Source of the DNA: Marinifilum fragile JCM 15579
GTDB taxonomy: Bacteria; Bacteroidota; Bacteroidia; Bacteroidales; Marinifilaceae
Reading direction: 5' to 3'
Assembly: GCF_001310955.1 (NCBI RefSeq)
Contig: NZ_BAZX01000016.1
Coordinates: 1-64,000 of the forward strand
DNA length: 64,000 bases
Shown one piece after another: positions 49,248 to 58,689 of the stretch. The position numbers were made by a program, and so were the translations under genes. Each line of letters starts with the position of its first letter. Positions within the stretch are counted from its first letter, which is position 1. The notes under the pieces are model-generated. The model had not been told where the DNA came from. It worked only from the letters and a program-made list of their open reading frames with translations, and ran no database searches.

Positions 49248-50954
49248 ATGAAAAAATTATTATTTCTGGTAGTTGCCGTAGTTTTTGCAGTATCATCTGC
49301 ATTTGCACAGGTAAACTACTCTACAGTAGACCAGTTGGGTTTCGGTAATAATGCCGGTGTAACTCAAGTGGGATGGTTCAACATGAGTGATGTTGACCAA
49401 GTTGGATTATGGAATATGGCAGACGTTGATCAAGACGGACTGTGGAATATTTCATATATTGATCAATTGGGAATGTTAAATTCTGCAGGCGTAACGCAAG
49501 CTGGAGTTTTAAATGTATCATATGTTGATCAAGTTTTATTCTTCAATAATGCGGTTGTAAATCAACTCGGGCTGCATAATATTTCAAGAATTATGCAATT
49601 TGGATTATTGAATAGTGCTGTTGTTGAGCAATTAGGATTTTTTAATATGTCTTACATTTCTCAATTAGGAGCATTCCATGATGCTATGGTATGGCAAATG
49701 GGTCTTTTAAATATGTCCTCCATTGCACAGTATGGACTTTCTAACTCTGCTTATGTTGCTCAGTTTGGATTAGCAAACAATTCTACTGTAACACAAGGAT
49801 TTTTCGGTAACATGGCAGGAGTTTTGCAAGTTGGTATTGGAAATTCAAGTTCAGTACTTCAAATGGGTATGCTTAGTGATGCGCTTGTTAATCAATTTGG
49901 TTACATGAATAAGGCATCTATTTCGCAGTGGTATACTAAATTTGCACATGCTGAGATTATCCAGAGTGGTGTAATGAATATGGCACAAACACTTCAGATG
50001 TTTGGTAAATTTAATTCTGCTCATATCGATCAAACAGGATGGTTTAATATGGCGAAATCTGAACAGTTTGGTGGCTATGCTAATGTTACAAACATTACGC
50101 AACATGGAGCATTTAACAAAGCTTTTGCTCTTCAAAAGAAAGGTGAAGGAAATAAAGCTTTTATCCATCAAAATGGTGTAGCAAATATGGCTTCTACTTT
50201 CCAGTATAAAGGAGTTAATAATACAGCAAAAATTAATCAAGATGGATGGTTTAATAAAGCAAGAACCGTTCAAATTGATGGTGCTAATAATTTAGCTACT
50301 ACTACTCAAGATGGAGTTAAAAATTATGCCTTTGTAGAGCAAATTCATGAGTATGGTGGTGTTGTGAATGTATACCAAAAGGGATACAAGCATTTTGCTG
50401 ATGTAACTCAGAAATATGGTGTTGGCGATAAAGCTAAAATTGTTCAAAGAGGCGACCATCAAACAGCTTATATTTCTCAACTTTATGGTACAAAGAATAA
50501 GGCTAAGATTAAACAACTAGATCATGGAAATACTGCTATTATTGACCAGATTGGTGGTAAAAAGAATAGTGCAGATATCTTCCAAAAAGGTAAACACAAC
50601 TTCTCATTTGTTGGTCAATTTGGTGGCAAAAAGTCAGACGCATTTGTTAACCAAAACGGTAATAACAACAGAGGTTGGGTATTCCAGTTCGATCAAGAAG
50701 AAAGTTTAGCAGACATTTTGCAAAATGGTGATCGTAACGTTGCAGTAATTGCACAAATGGACGGTATGAACAACAGTGCTACAATTGTACAAACAGGTGA
50801 TGACAATACAGCATTAACTTACCAGTGGGGTGATAACAATACCTCATTCCTTGAGCAAATTGGTAATGATCACTTTGGTTTAGTAATTCAAAATGGTAAC
50901 GAAAACTTCGCTGTTACTCAACAAGGTAATGCAGGAGTTGTATTCTCGCCATGA
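49248..50954 (+). CDS. Second giant curlin-repeat protein, hydrophobic first half
   Basis: The 568-aa protein has a signal peptide ending SAFAQ and about 24 curlin-type repeats. In about the first 220 residues the variable positions are Leu, Met, Phe and Trp (GLLNSAVVEQLGFFNMSYISQLG), whereas the second half is rich in Lys, Asp and Asn (QKGKHN, QFGGKKSDAFVNQNGN). This suggests a fibre subunit with two differing faces or ends. Similar size, signal and spacing to the first curlin gene mark them as paralogs. Confidence 0.92.
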   Translation: MKKLLFLVVAVVFAVSSAFAQVNYSTVDQLGFGNNAGVTQVGWFNMSDVDQVGLWNMADVDQDGLWNISYIDQLGMLNSAGVTQAGVLNVSYVDQVLFFNNAVVNQLGLHNISRIMQFGLLNSAVVEQLGFFNMSYISQLGAFHDAMVWQMGLLNMSSIAQYGLSNSAYVAQFGLANNSTVTQGFFGNMAGVLQVGIGNSSSVLQMGMLSDALVNQFGYMNKASISQWYTKFAHAEIIQSGVMNMAQTLQMFGKFNSAHIDQTGWFNMAKSEQFGGYANVTNITQHGAFNKAFALQKKGEGNKAFIHQNGVANMASTFQYKGVNNTAKINQDGWFNKARTVQIDGANNLATTTQDGVKNYAFVEQIHEYGGVVNVYQKGYKHFADVTQKYGVGDKAKIVQRGDHQTAYISQLYGTKNKAKIKQLDHGNTAIIDQIGGKKNSADIFQKGKHNFSFVGQFGGKKSDAFVNQNGNNNRGWVFQFDQEESLADILQNGDRNVAVIAQMDGMNNSATIVQTGDDNTALTYQWGDNNTSFLEQIGNDHFGLVIQNGNENFAVTQQGNAGVVFSP

Positions 50955-50973
50955 TCCAATGAAATTATCATGT

Positions 50974-50999
50974 GAAATTCCCACTTTTGTGGGAATTTC
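50974..50999 (+). other. 11-bp perfect hairpin without T-run between second and third curlin genes
   Basis: GAAATTCCCAC (50974-50984) pairs with GTGGGAATTTC (50989-50999) around TTTT. The lack of a T-tract suggests partial termination or mRNA 3'-end stabilisation, which would lower expression of the small curlin gene. Confidence 0.6.
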
Positions 51000-51026
51000 C
51001 TGATTAAATTCTTCACTAAATCGCTT

Positions 51027-51560
51027 ATGCTTTATTTTAAAAAATACATTTGGTGCGCTCTGTTCTTATGTTTTAGCAATCTTGTAATTGGGCAGAATTA
51101 TAATCAGGAAGACCAACTTCTAAATCAATTGAATTATAGTCTTGCCAAAGCCATCGAAGGAGAAAACGTTATCTCCGCTATTCAATCTGGAAAAGGGAAT
51201 GATTTAATGATTTCTCAGTTCAGCAAAGAACAGGTGGCTATAATCCAACAGGTTGGTGTTGAGAACATACTAAAGGCAGTTCAGAAGGGAAATCGCCAAA
51301 TTATTGAGATTTTTCAGCGAGGAGATTTAAATTTTGTGGAATCTGCCTTATATGGAAACAACATTTCCTCTAGCATTCACCAATATGGTGATAACAATTC
51401 ATTGCAACAAGAAGTTATTGGGAATAATAAGAGCTTTGAAATTACACAAGTTGGAAACGACAATGAATTAATTCAAATAGATACCGGAAATACTACCAGA
51501 GGCTACAGTGTAAGCCAGGTAGGAAATGGTATGACGGTTATAATACAAAGTGGTTTGTGA
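51027..51560 (+). CDS. Small curlin-like protein, candidate nucleator (CsgB-like)
   Basis: The 177-aa protein has a signal peptide ending VIGQ and a divergent N-terminal part (NQEDQLLNQLNYSLAKAIEGENVISAIQSG), then about six curlin-like repeats (QQVGVENILKAVQKGNRQIIEIFQRGDLN, HQYGDNNSLQQEVIGNN). Its size, position after the big subunits and weaker repeats fit a minor or nucleating subunit, as CsgB in E. coli. This role is inferred from context. Confidence 0.8.
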   Translation: MLYFKKYIWCALFLCFSNLVIGQNYNQEDQLLNQLNYSLAKAIEGENVISAIQSGKGNDLMISQFSKEQVAIIQQVGVENILKAVQKGNRQIIEIFQRGDLNFVESALYGNNISSSIHQYGDNNSLQQEVIGNNKSFEITQVGNDNELIQIDTGNTTRGYSVSQVGNGMTVIIQSGL

Positions 51561-51583
51561 ATACAGAGCAGGTTTAAATGGTT

Positions 51584-51612
51584 GGGGTATCCTTTGGGAT
51601 ACCCCTTCTTAT
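51584..51612 (+). terminator. Hairpin terminator after the small curlin gene
   Basis: GGGGTATCC (51584-51592) pairs with GGATACCCC (51597-51605), followed by T-rich sequence. Confidence 0.85.
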
Positions 51613-51733
51613 TTTAAGATATTTTATGAAGATTAAATAATTTTTTTATCAAATTATAGTATTTTAACGCTTTCCTTATTGATTTTATATTAACTATTAG
51701 ATATTTTTAATATTCGTAATCAACTACTATAAG

Positions 51734-52120
51734 ATGATGCTAAGAACTTTTATGTTTGGAAGTTTATTGTTTTTGATAATTAACGTTACTGCTGCCCAAT
51801 CTGAACAGGATGAAATGAAAGCTTGGATTGAAATAGAAGGTGAGATTAAGAATCTTACGCTTAGTGCCAAATTCAAAGATGAAGGTAGCAAAACAATTGC
51901 CATCAACTACGTTCTGAAGACTAAAAAAGAAGGTCGATCAGGGAATTCAACTTCGATACAAAAGGGCAAATGTGTCTCTCCAATTAATAAGCAGCTAACA
52001 TTATCCGAAGTAAGAATGAATTTATCCCAGAAGGATAATTTGTTCGTGAGTTTGTTCGTTTATCACAATAAGCAGTTAGTTGCTCAAGATTCGGTTGTTT
52101 TACATGGAGATAATGAGTAA
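51734..52120 (+). CDS. csgH: CsgH-like curli chaperone
   Basis: CsgH is a small periplasmic protein that blocks premature curlin aggregation. The 128-aa protein has a signal peptide ending VTAAQ and a beta-sandwich-like domain: LTLSAKFKDEGSKTIAINYVLKTKKEGRSGNSTS, QKGKCVSP, LTLSEVRMNLSQKDNLFVSLFVYHN, matching CsgH in order and length. Position in a curli locus supports the call. It precedes the PD40 lipoprotein by 30 bp. Confidence 0.8.
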   Translation: MMLRTFMFGSLLFLIINVTAAQSEQDEMKAWIEIEGEIKNLTLSAKFKDEGSKTIAINYVLKTKKEGRSGNSTSIQKGKCVSPINKQLTLSEVRMNLSQKDNLFVSLFVYHNKQLVAQDSVVLHGDNE

Positions 52121-52150
52121 ATTAAGAAAAATTAAAATAGCTACCGGAAT

Positions 52151-53683
52151 ATGAAAAAATTCTACACACTCTTTGGACTATTTATTGTCTTTGGAATATT
52201 CATGTTTGTAACATCATGTAATGAAAGTACGGTGGAACCTGATCTGTATGGTTCAATCAGTGGAACAGTAAAGGCTTCGGCTAGTAATTTACCTATGGAA
52301 GGCGTAACCATTACCACTAATCCGGGTACTACTTCGGTAACAACAAATTCTGAAGGTGAATTTAGTATAGAGAAAGTGCTAATAGGCGATTATTCTGTTA
52401 CAGCAACTAAAGAGGATTATTCTTCGCAAAGCATAAATATTAAAGTAACAGAAAGTCAAAATAACTCAATGAGTTTTATACTTACAGTTGCTCCTCTTGA
52501 TAGTAAAATTCCAGATGATATAACTTATGTTTCTCCAGCTGACATAGAGGAGGATCAAAGCAAATTGCCTACAGAAGTCAAATTGACATGGAGAAACGGT
52601 GAAACGGAAAAAGGTGATACTTTACGTTTTGATGTGATTTTATATGAAGGCGCAGATGATGCCGAAGGAACAAAAATTGTGTCGAATATTTTAGATACAA
52701 CCTACACGGTAAATAACTTAAAATTTGAAACAACTTATCTTTGGAAAGTTGTGGCCAGAAATAAACAATTGGACGAAGTAGAAGGTAAGAAATGGAGATT
52801 TGCAACAGAAGACTTTCCTACAAATCCATATTTATTTGTGAAGGATACATTGGATTCACGTGATATTTATTCTTGGGATTTGAAAGAAAATCATCTGGTG
52901 CAATTAACTGATGGAGGAGGAGATGAATTGCATCCTAAAATTATGCCAGGACAACATTCAAGAATTGCATATTCGGCTATGAATAATGGAGTTTTCCATA
53001 TTTATACAATGGATTTAAAAGGTAAGGATGTTTTTAAGGTAACAGGTGACCGCCCCGTTGTTGGTAATCACAATGATGGAGGAGGTTTTGTTTGGTCTCC
53101 TACAGGAGATCAGTTATTGTATGGATATTATAATGAGTTAATTGTCATTAATAGAGATGGCACAGGATGGAAAAAAATTGCAAACTCTCCGGTGAATAGA
53201 GAATTTACTCAAATGGACTGGACATATCAGTTTAATAACCACAGCGAGGAAAAAATTGTGGCTTTGGCACAAGGTGATAAACCTTACGATAACGAAATCT
53301 ATCTGATGGATCCTGATGGTAGTAATATGACTTTGCTTGTGGATAATTTAGAAGGAACTCTATCTAATCCACAATTTTCATTTGGTGGAGATAAGGTTAT
53401 TTTTTCTTTGGATTCTTTGTATGAGGATGATAGAGGAATTCAAAGAGATGCCAGAATTTATAGCATAAATATTGATGGTACTGGTTGGACGGATCTATCA
53501 GGAGATGATAAAACCGGTAATGATTTGCAAGCGAAATTCTCTGAGACAGGAGAGAAAATTATATTTATGAATGTATCAAATTCAGGAACAGAGAAAAAAA
53601 CGATTTGGACAATGGATCCTGATGGCAGTAATAGAGAACAATTGATTTTTAATGGGGAAATGCCAGATTGGTATAATCCGTGA
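52151..53683 (+). CDS. Surface lipoprotein: carboxypeptidase-regulatory, Fn3-like and TolB-like PD40 propeller domains
   Basis: The 510-aa protein has a lipobox with Cys23 (VTSCNES), a carboxypeptidase-regulatory-like Ig fold (YGSISGTVKASASNLPMEGVTITTNP), an Fn3-like part (TEVKLTWRNGETEKGDTLRF), and a propeller of WD40/PD40 repeats (WSPTGDQLLYGYYNEL, NEIYLMDPDGSNMTLL, ARIYSINIDGTGWTDLSGDD). It ends the fibre locus, before convergent rplS. It may anchor or sense fibres at the surface; no function is proven. Confidence 0.8.
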   Translation: MKKFYTLFGLFIVFGIFMFVTSCNESTVEPDLYGSISGTVKASASNLPMEGVTITTNPGTTSVTTNSEGEFSIEKVLIGDYSVTATKEDYSSQSINIKVTESQNNSMSFILTVAPLDSKIPDDITYVSPADIEEDQSKLPTEVKLTWRNGETEKGDTLRFDVILYEGADDAEGTKIVSNILDTTYTVNNLKFETTYLWKVVARNKQLDEVEGKKWRFATEDFPTNPYLFVKDTLDSRDIYSWDLKENHLVQLTDGGGDELHPKIMPGQHSRIAYSAMNNGVFHIYTMDLKGKDVFKVTGDRPVVGNHNDGGGFVWSPTGDQLLYGYYNELIVINRDGTGWKKIANSPVNREFTQMDWTYQFNNHSEEKIVALAQGDKPYDNEIYLMDPDGSNMTLLVDNLEGTLSNPQFSFGGDKVIFSLDSLYEDDRGIQRDARIYSINIDGTGWTDLSGDDKTGNDLQAKFSETGEKIIFMNVSNSGTEKKTIWTMDPDGSNREQLIFNGEMPDWYNP

Positions 53684-53707
53684 TATTAGTCCTGTTTAAA
53701 TAATTTG

Positions 53708-53738
53708 GCATCTGGGAAATTCTCAGGTGCTTTTTTGT
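53708..53738 (+). terminator. Hairpin terminator after the PD40 lipoprotein gene
   Basis: GCATCTGGGA pairs with CTCAGGTGC with one or two mismatches, followed by TTTTTT. Confidence 0.65.
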
Positions 53739-53744
53739 GAATAA

Positions 53745-53780
53745 AAAAAGCCTTCCATTCGGAAGGCTTTTGTATTTTTT
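53745..53780. terminator. Strong hairpin between convergent genes
   Basis: AAAGCCTTCC (53747-53756) pairs with GGAAGGCTTT (53761-53770) around ATTC, with A-run and T-run on either side. It mainly ends rplS transcription. Confidence 0.9.
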
Positions 53781-53790
53781 CGAAGTAAGA

Positions 53791-54138
53791 TTAGAATCTT
53801 CTTTCTTTGATTCTTGCTTTCTTACCAGTAAGAGCACGAAGATAGTAGATACGAGCTCTTCTAACACGACCTCTTTTGTTTACTTCAATTTTTTCAATGA
53901 ATGGAGAAGTGAAAGGAATAATTCTTTCAACACCTACGTTACCAGACATTTTTCTAATGGTAAAAGTTTTAGTAGATCCTGTTCCTTTAATTTGGATTAC
54001 AACACCTCTAAATACCTGAGTTCTTTCTTTGTTTCCCTCTTTAATTTTGTAAGAAACGCTAATAGTATCACCTGCTTGGAATTCAGGAGTTTCAATACCA
54101 CTTTTGAAAGCTTCTTCTGCAACTTTAATTAAATCCAT
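53791..54138 (-). CDS. rplS: 50S ribosomal protein L19
   Basis: L19 lies at the 30S-50S interface. From ATG 54138 the protein is 115 aa: [35 protein letters not shown], then [39 protein letters not shown] and the tail [23 protein letters not shown]. The ATG at 54171 would add 11 residues without family support. Monocistronic in this window. Confidence 0.97.
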   Translation of the reverse strand: MDLIKVAEEAFKSGIETPEFQAGDTISVSYKIKEGNKERTQVFRGVVIQIKGTGSTKTFTIRKMSGNVGVERIIPFTSPFIEKIEVNKRGRVRRARIYYLRALTGKKARIKERRF

Positions 54139-54315
54139 TGTTTTAAATTTATTAAGGTTTAACGAGCGCAATATTCACAATTTAACTATAGATCTGCCAG
54201 AGATTACGCACGAATTCGCCGCAAAATTAATAAAAATATCTAAGCTGAAAAGATTTAAGTTTGTTTTTTTCTATTAGAGAAGCATATATTGCAATTTAAA
54301 TTAATAGATAAATAA

Positions 54316-54342
54316 AAAAAGGAGCCCAATGGCTCCTTTAAA
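54316..54342 (-). terminator. Hairpin terminator after the C69 dipeptidase gene
   Basis: AAAGGAGCC (54318-54326) pairs with GGCTCCTTT (54331-54339) around CAAT. On the minus strand a T-run (complement of the A-run at 54313-54320) follows. Confidence 0.88.
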
Positions 54343-54359
54343 TATTGCAATATAATTTT

Positions 54360-56072
54360 TTAGTGTGAAGCACCTGAAACTTTTAGTTTGTCTCCAGTTG
54401 TTTTCACAATTGTTTTATAAAATTCTTTGCTGTAACCTGGTTGCTTCATTTTAGGATTTTGATTATTACCATCTTTTTCTTTGATGTTTCCGTCCATGAA
54501 TTTAGCAAATAAGTAGCCATAGAATTCTCTCCATTCATTAGTTAGGTTATCACCTTGGTTACATGAGAAATCAGTTAAGAATTCAACAGCAGCAGCTTCG
54601 TCAGTTTTAAACATACCTTCTGCAGCAAGGTCGATAATTTTAGTAAATGAAAGATATTTGTTTTCAAGAGCTTTTTGCTTTTTAGCAATTTCAGGGTGGA
54701 TTGCGTTATAGCGAGTATAAGCAAAGTTGGTTACCTGGTTGAATACCCAGAATGCAGACTTGTTAGTGAATTCCATCATTTTACCGTTACCGACAGCGAA
54801 TGATTTAGGAACTCTAGTACTACCACAGTACATTGGGAAATATACTGATGAAGCAGCATCGTCTACTCCAAACCAGTTGATTCCACCTACTGCATCAGGT
54901 AACCAATTTCTTGATTGAGCAACAAAAGAGAAACCAGTTTGTTGAGTTGCAGTCGCACGCTCGTTGCAATATGTTACGCCATCAATTTTCCATGTAAGAG
55001 GTCTCCAACGGTAAGGATTTCCGTAAGGACCAGCGCCCATATCTTTAGCCATATCCAATTCAGTTCCTTCCAGGTGATTTCTCATGAAATCCATCATTTC
55101 AAGAACATTGATTTTGTTGTCTGGCTTAATCCACAATGGCATACGATTGGTTGCATAACCTTTTTCGTCATGTTCAACCTTACCTTTACAGTAATCGAAA
55201 TATTTATCCATTCCTTCTTTTACATCGTTAAAGAAAGACCAAACACGAATTTCACAGAATCTCGCAGCACCAAAATCAACTGGAGCATAAGTATCAGAGA
55301 AGCTAAACTCTTTGTTTTTTCCATCTTTTGGATAAAAACCTTTTTCTTTTGCAAATGAGATAACATCTTTTGCATAAACGTTGGTTACTTCAGGATTGTA
55401 AATTTTATCCATTTTATCTGAAGAGATAGAATTTTTCCCTTCTAATGGGAATGTGGTAATTCTAGCTTGGTTGGCGTGACCACTAACATATCCGTCAGGA
55501 ATCATTCTTGCAACCCAAATAGCACCTTTTTCACCATTACCTTTACCAATCATCTCTAAGATCCAGATTTCATTTTTATCAGAAATAGAGAAAGATTCAC
55601 CTGAACTGTAATAACCGTAATTTTCTACTAATTCAGTCATTACTTTGATAGCTTCACGAGCATTTTTTGCACGTTGCAATGTAAGGTAAATCAAACTACC
55701 GTAATCAATTAATGCTCCTTCTTGTGATCCTAATTCCGATCTACCACCATAAGTGGTTTCTCCAATTGCCAACTGGAACTCGTTCATGTTTCCAACAACA
55801 GAGTAAGTATGTGGAACTTGTGGAATTTTACCAAGGTATTTACCGGTATCCCATTCGTAAACATCAATCATTGTGCCTTCAGCCCAGTCTGCAGCAGGAC
55901 GGAAATAAAGTTCTCCGTACAATACATGCGAATCAGCAGCGTAAGTAATCATGTTAGAACCATCAGTACTTGCACCTCTTGTTACAAGATAGTTAGTACA
56001 AGCTTGCGAGGTTGTTGTCGAAAAGACGATAATTGCCAATAGAAGAGAGGCAATTGCATAAATCTTCTTCAT
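54360..56072 (-). CDS. C69 family dipeptidase, exported
   Basis: The 570-aa protein is an Ntn-hydrolase-type peptidase (U34/C69). Its signal peptide is followed at once by Cys25 (SQACTNYLVTRGASTDGSNMITYAADSH), which after cleavage would be the catalytic N-terminal nucleophile. Other family blocks are NEFQLAIGETTYGGRSEL, YGSLIYLTLQRAKNAREAI, GESFSISDKNEIWILEMIGKG and ANQARITTF. It probably degrades dipeptides in the periplasm. Single gene with its own terminator. Confidence 0.93.
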   Translation of the reverse strand: MKKIYAIASLLLAIIVFSTTTSQACTNYLVTRGASTDGSNMITYAADSHVLYGELYFRPAADWAEGTMIDVYEWDTGKYLGKIPQVPHTYSVVGNMNEFQLAIGETTYGGRSELGSQEGALIDYGSLIYLTLQRAKNAREAIKVMTELVENYGYYSSGESFSISDKNEIWILEMIGKGNGEKGAIWVARMIPDGYVSGHANQARITTFPLEGKNSISSDKMDKIYNPEVTNVYAKDVISFAKEKGFYPKDGKNKEFSFSDTYAPVDFGAARFCEIRVWSFFNDVKEGMDKYFDYCKGKVEHDEKGYATNRMPLWIKPDNKINVLEMMDFMRNHLEGTELDMAKDMGAGPYGNPYRWRPLTWKIDGVTYCNERATATQQTGFSFVAQSRNWLPDAVGGINWFGVDDAASSVYFPMYCGSTRVPKSFAVGNGKMMEFTNKSAFWVFNQVTNFAYTRYNAIHPEIAKKQKALENKYLSFTKIIDLAAEGMFKTDEAAAVEFLTDFSCNQGDNLTNEWREFYGYLFAKFMDGNIKEKDGNNQNPKMKQPGYSKEFYKTIVKTTGDKLKVSGASH

Positions 56073-56216
56073 GTTTAAATATTTAAGTGAATTTAATTGC
56101 GATAAAAATTTTCACGATTCTTACAAAAATAGAAAAAAAATACAAAGTTAAAGCTGATAAAAGTCTTTATCCGGAATGTCTTTCATTGTATTATTTTAGG
56201 TATTTTTTGGATTTGG

Positions 56217-57944
56217 TTACCAGAAAAAATCAGCTTGAAAATTGGCTTTATTATTGAGTTTGTCAGTAACTTCTAGCTCTAACTTATGTTTGCGATTTGG
56301 TAATAATCTTTTCTTGTCGAATTTATAAAACAAGTGGTTGTTCTTAGCATCATACTCGAAAAGAACCCATTTCCCATCTATTGTTCCATTGTAACTTTTA
56401 ATACCAGATAATTCATCTTCAATGGTAAAGGAAATTTTATCTTGAACTGATAAATTCTTTAATTTGAAGTTTGTTCTCGGCTTAATAGTTGGAGGAGTTG
56501 TATCCTGTACAATTGCAAAATCTCCAAAAACATTGGTTTTAGATTTTACCCATCCATTAATGTAAGCACCACCAACATTTGAAATTTTATCAGGTTTCTC
56601 TATTGTAGCAATAAACAGCTTGTTTTCATTTTTGAATGTTCTGTTTGGTTTTATGGCAATGGTGTAATACTTGTGAACAGCTGTTGTTCTTTCATGTATT
56701 GAATGTATATCCGATAAGTAAGTAGAATCAGTTTTTTTGGAGTACTTAAATTTAACATCTGAATAAAACGAATTAGTCGGGAATTTTAGTTCCAACTCAT
56801 CTTTTTTGAAAACATTTTCATTGATACAAGATAATAACTGGTTGTAATCAGATTGTTTAAAAGGTTTAGATGTTTCTTTCGCTTGTGCAAAAATTCTCAA
56901 CTTAGCAAGGTTGTTTTTTGTATCATAAGCAAGAAAGTCAATCTTATATCTTGTTCCTGCTTTAAAATTATAAATTCCACTATTGCTAAAGTAATTGTAC
57001 ATGGAAAGCTTGTTGTTAGGCTCTTTAAAGCATTTATGAATTCTTCTTTTCTCCATAATATTTAACGAATAGTCCATGTGAGAATTGATGTAACGTGACT
57101 CGTCGAATGAAAACTCTTTAAAAGAATAATCGGTTATTAAAGAATCATTAACCTTTACTTTCATTTTATAAATTCCGCATTTTCCCCAAGTGTTGTCCAG
57201 GTAGTCGTTTACCTGAATTCCAAAGCCAATGTTTCCAGATAGAATAATTTTTGGATCTCCTTTTAGGTGATAAGCGTTGTTGTAATAAGTAACAGGAAAT
57301 TTTTGGCGGGTATTTTTTCCATTTACACTACTTAAGGAATCGATTGGATACACATACAGGTTAAAAATTTTAGGAGGAGTAGTGTCTTTGATTTTAAATC
57401 CGAAAAGAAGTGGATTTAAAGGATGTTCAGATTTTGTATCTCTTATTTCGAAATGCAAATGAGGACCTGCCGAGGATCCCGTATTTCCAGAGATTGCAAT
57501 TACTTCTCCTTTTTTTACCGGAAATCGATCTTTTTTTAAATTAAGGTCAAATTCAAAAGTGTTTTTACTGTATTGATGCGCCTTTACAAATTCATTAACG
57601 GTTTTATTAAAATCATCAAGGTGCCCATAAACAGAGGTGTAGCCATTTGGATGATCGATATAAATTGCCTTTCCATAACCTCCCGCAGAAATTTTGATTC
57701 TGCTTACAAAACCATCTGCGATCGCATACACTTTTTTGCCTGTTGTAAACGTTCGGATATCAATTCCAGAATGGAAATGGTTGTTTCGAAGTTCAGCAAA
57801 ATTTCCTGATAGAGTAATGGTGAAATCTACAGGTGATCTAAAGTAATTTTTAGGATGATTTTTTTGCTGAGCAGAAAGTTGAACTGGAGAAAGAAAGGAT
57901 AAGAATGATAAAAAGGTGATTATGTTTGTTTTAATATGCTTCAT
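56217..57944 (-). CDS. M23 family metallopeptidase (LytM-like), exported
   Basis: The 575-aa protein has a signal peptide ending QLSAQ and an N-terminal peptidase domain with the complete zinc site: NHFHSGIDIRT (His and Asp ligands) and GPHLHFEIRDT, with YGKAIYIDHPNGYTSVYGHL between. Residues about 200-575 are beta-rich, Ig-like, without known motif (IEDELSGIKSYNGTIDGKWVLFEYD near the end). A peptidoglycan endopeptidase role is likely. It stands divergent from the zapB-like gene. Confidence 0.92.
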   Translation of the reverse strand: MKHIKTNIITFLSFLSFLSPVQLSAQQKNHPKNYFRSPVDFTITLSGNFAELRNNHFHSGIDIRTFTTGKKVYAIADGFVSRIKISAGGYGKAIYIDHPNGYTSVYGHLDDFNKTVNEFVKAHQYSKNTFEFDLNLKKDRFPVKKGEVIAISGNTGSSAGPHLHFEIRDTKSEHPLNPLLFGFKIKDTTPPKIFNLYVYPIDSLSSVNGKNTRQKFPVTYYNNAYHLKGDPKIILSGNIGFGIQVNDYLDNTWGKCGIYKMKVKVNDSLITDYSFKEFSFDESRYINSHMDYSLNIMEKRRIHKCFKEPNNKLSMYNYFSNSGIYNFKAGTRYKIDFLAYDTKNNLAKLRIFAQAKETSKPFKQSDYNQLLSCINENVFKKDELELKFPTNSFYSDVKFKYSKKTDSTYLSDIHSIHERTTAVHKYYTIAIKPNRTFKNENKLFIATIEKPDKISNVGGAYINGWVKSKTNVFGDFAIVQDTTPPTIKPRTNFKLKNLSVQDKISFTIEDELSGIKSYNGTIDGKWVLFEYDAKNNHLFYKFDKKRLLPNRKHKLELEVTDKLNNKANFQADFFW

Positions 57945-58078
57945 TTTCTTGTTGTGTTACTCTTGTGTTGTTCGTCAAAACTACAAAAAAAGCTTTTTTT
58001 AGGAAGCTTAAGCCAAAATACAAACCAATAAATTTGATAATCTTCTCAGCAATGTTAATTTTGTAAAAGAAATTTAGA

Positions 58079-58375
58079 ATGATGGATCAAGAATCAAACG
58101 AAATAATAATAAGTTTAAAACAACGTATTGACGAACTTATTTCGTTGTACAAGAAATCCAAGGAAGAAAAAGAGACTTTAATTTATGAGAAAATGGAACT
58201 TATGGAAAAAGTAGAAATTCTTTCGAGGGAAAAAAGTGAACTTGAACATCATTACGATACATTAAAGTTGGCCAAAACTCTATCTTCCAATAGTGAAGAT
58301 TCGCATGAGGCTAAACTTAAAATAAACCGAATTGTGCGGGAGATTGATAAATGTATTGCTCTTTTGAACAGATAG
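58079..58375 (+). CDS. Small coiled-coil protein, ZapB-like
   Basis: The 98-aa protein is nearly all coiled coil (IISLKQRIDELISLYKKSKEEKETLIYEKMELMEKVEILSREK). Size, composition and position 9 bp before zapA suggest a ZapB-like cell-division partner, but I see no diagnostic motif, so the name is not assigned. Confidence 0.75.
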   Translation: MMDQESNEIIISLKQRIDELISLYKKSKEEKETLIYEKMELMEKVEILSREKSELEHHYDTLKLAKTLSSNSEDSHEAKLKINRIVREIDKCIALLNR

Positions 58376-58384
58376 AATTTGTTT

Positions 58385-58675
58385 ATGGATAATAAACTTT
58401 CAATTAAAGTTAATGTTGCGGATAGAACTTATCCCTTGAATATTGATCGCAAACAAGAGGAGGTGATCAGAAAGGCCGCAAAAATGATTAACGAGAAAGT
58501 TATGCAGTACAAACAAAGATATAAAGATAAAGATACTCAGGATTTTCTGGCGATGGCTTCTTTGCAGTATGTGATTAAAGTGATTGAATTGGAAAATAAG
58601 GCAGATGTTGCACCAGTGTACAATGAATTGAAAGCAATGGAGCGCGAGCTGAGTGAATTTTTAGAAAAAGAGTAA
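58385..58675 (+). CDS. zapA: Cell division protein ZapA
   Basis: ZapA bundles FtsZ filaments at the division site. From ATG 58385 the protein is 96 aa: MDNKLSIKVNVADRTYPLNIDRKQEEVIRKAAKMINEKV, then a long C-terminal helix ending LKAMERELSEFLEK. An upstream TTG (58379) is unlikely as start. Its neighbours, a ZapB-like gene, a 6S-like RNA and rny, form a typical Bacteroidota order. Confidence 0.93.
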   Translation: MDNKLSIKVNVADRTYPLNIDRKQEEVIRKAAKMINEKVMQYKQRYKDKDTQDFLAMASLQYVIKVIELENKADVAPVYNELKAMERELSEFLEKE

Positions 58676-58689
58676 AAACGTTCTTTTAA

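Noticed and set aside
51734..52120. CsgC as the identity of the chaperone gene
   Set aside because: The residue pattern and order fit CsgH better; the CsgC redox-like CxC motif is absent.
53808..54132. Plus-strand reading frame opposite rplS
   Set aside because: It is the antisense of the conserved ribosomal protein L19 gene and has no features of its own.
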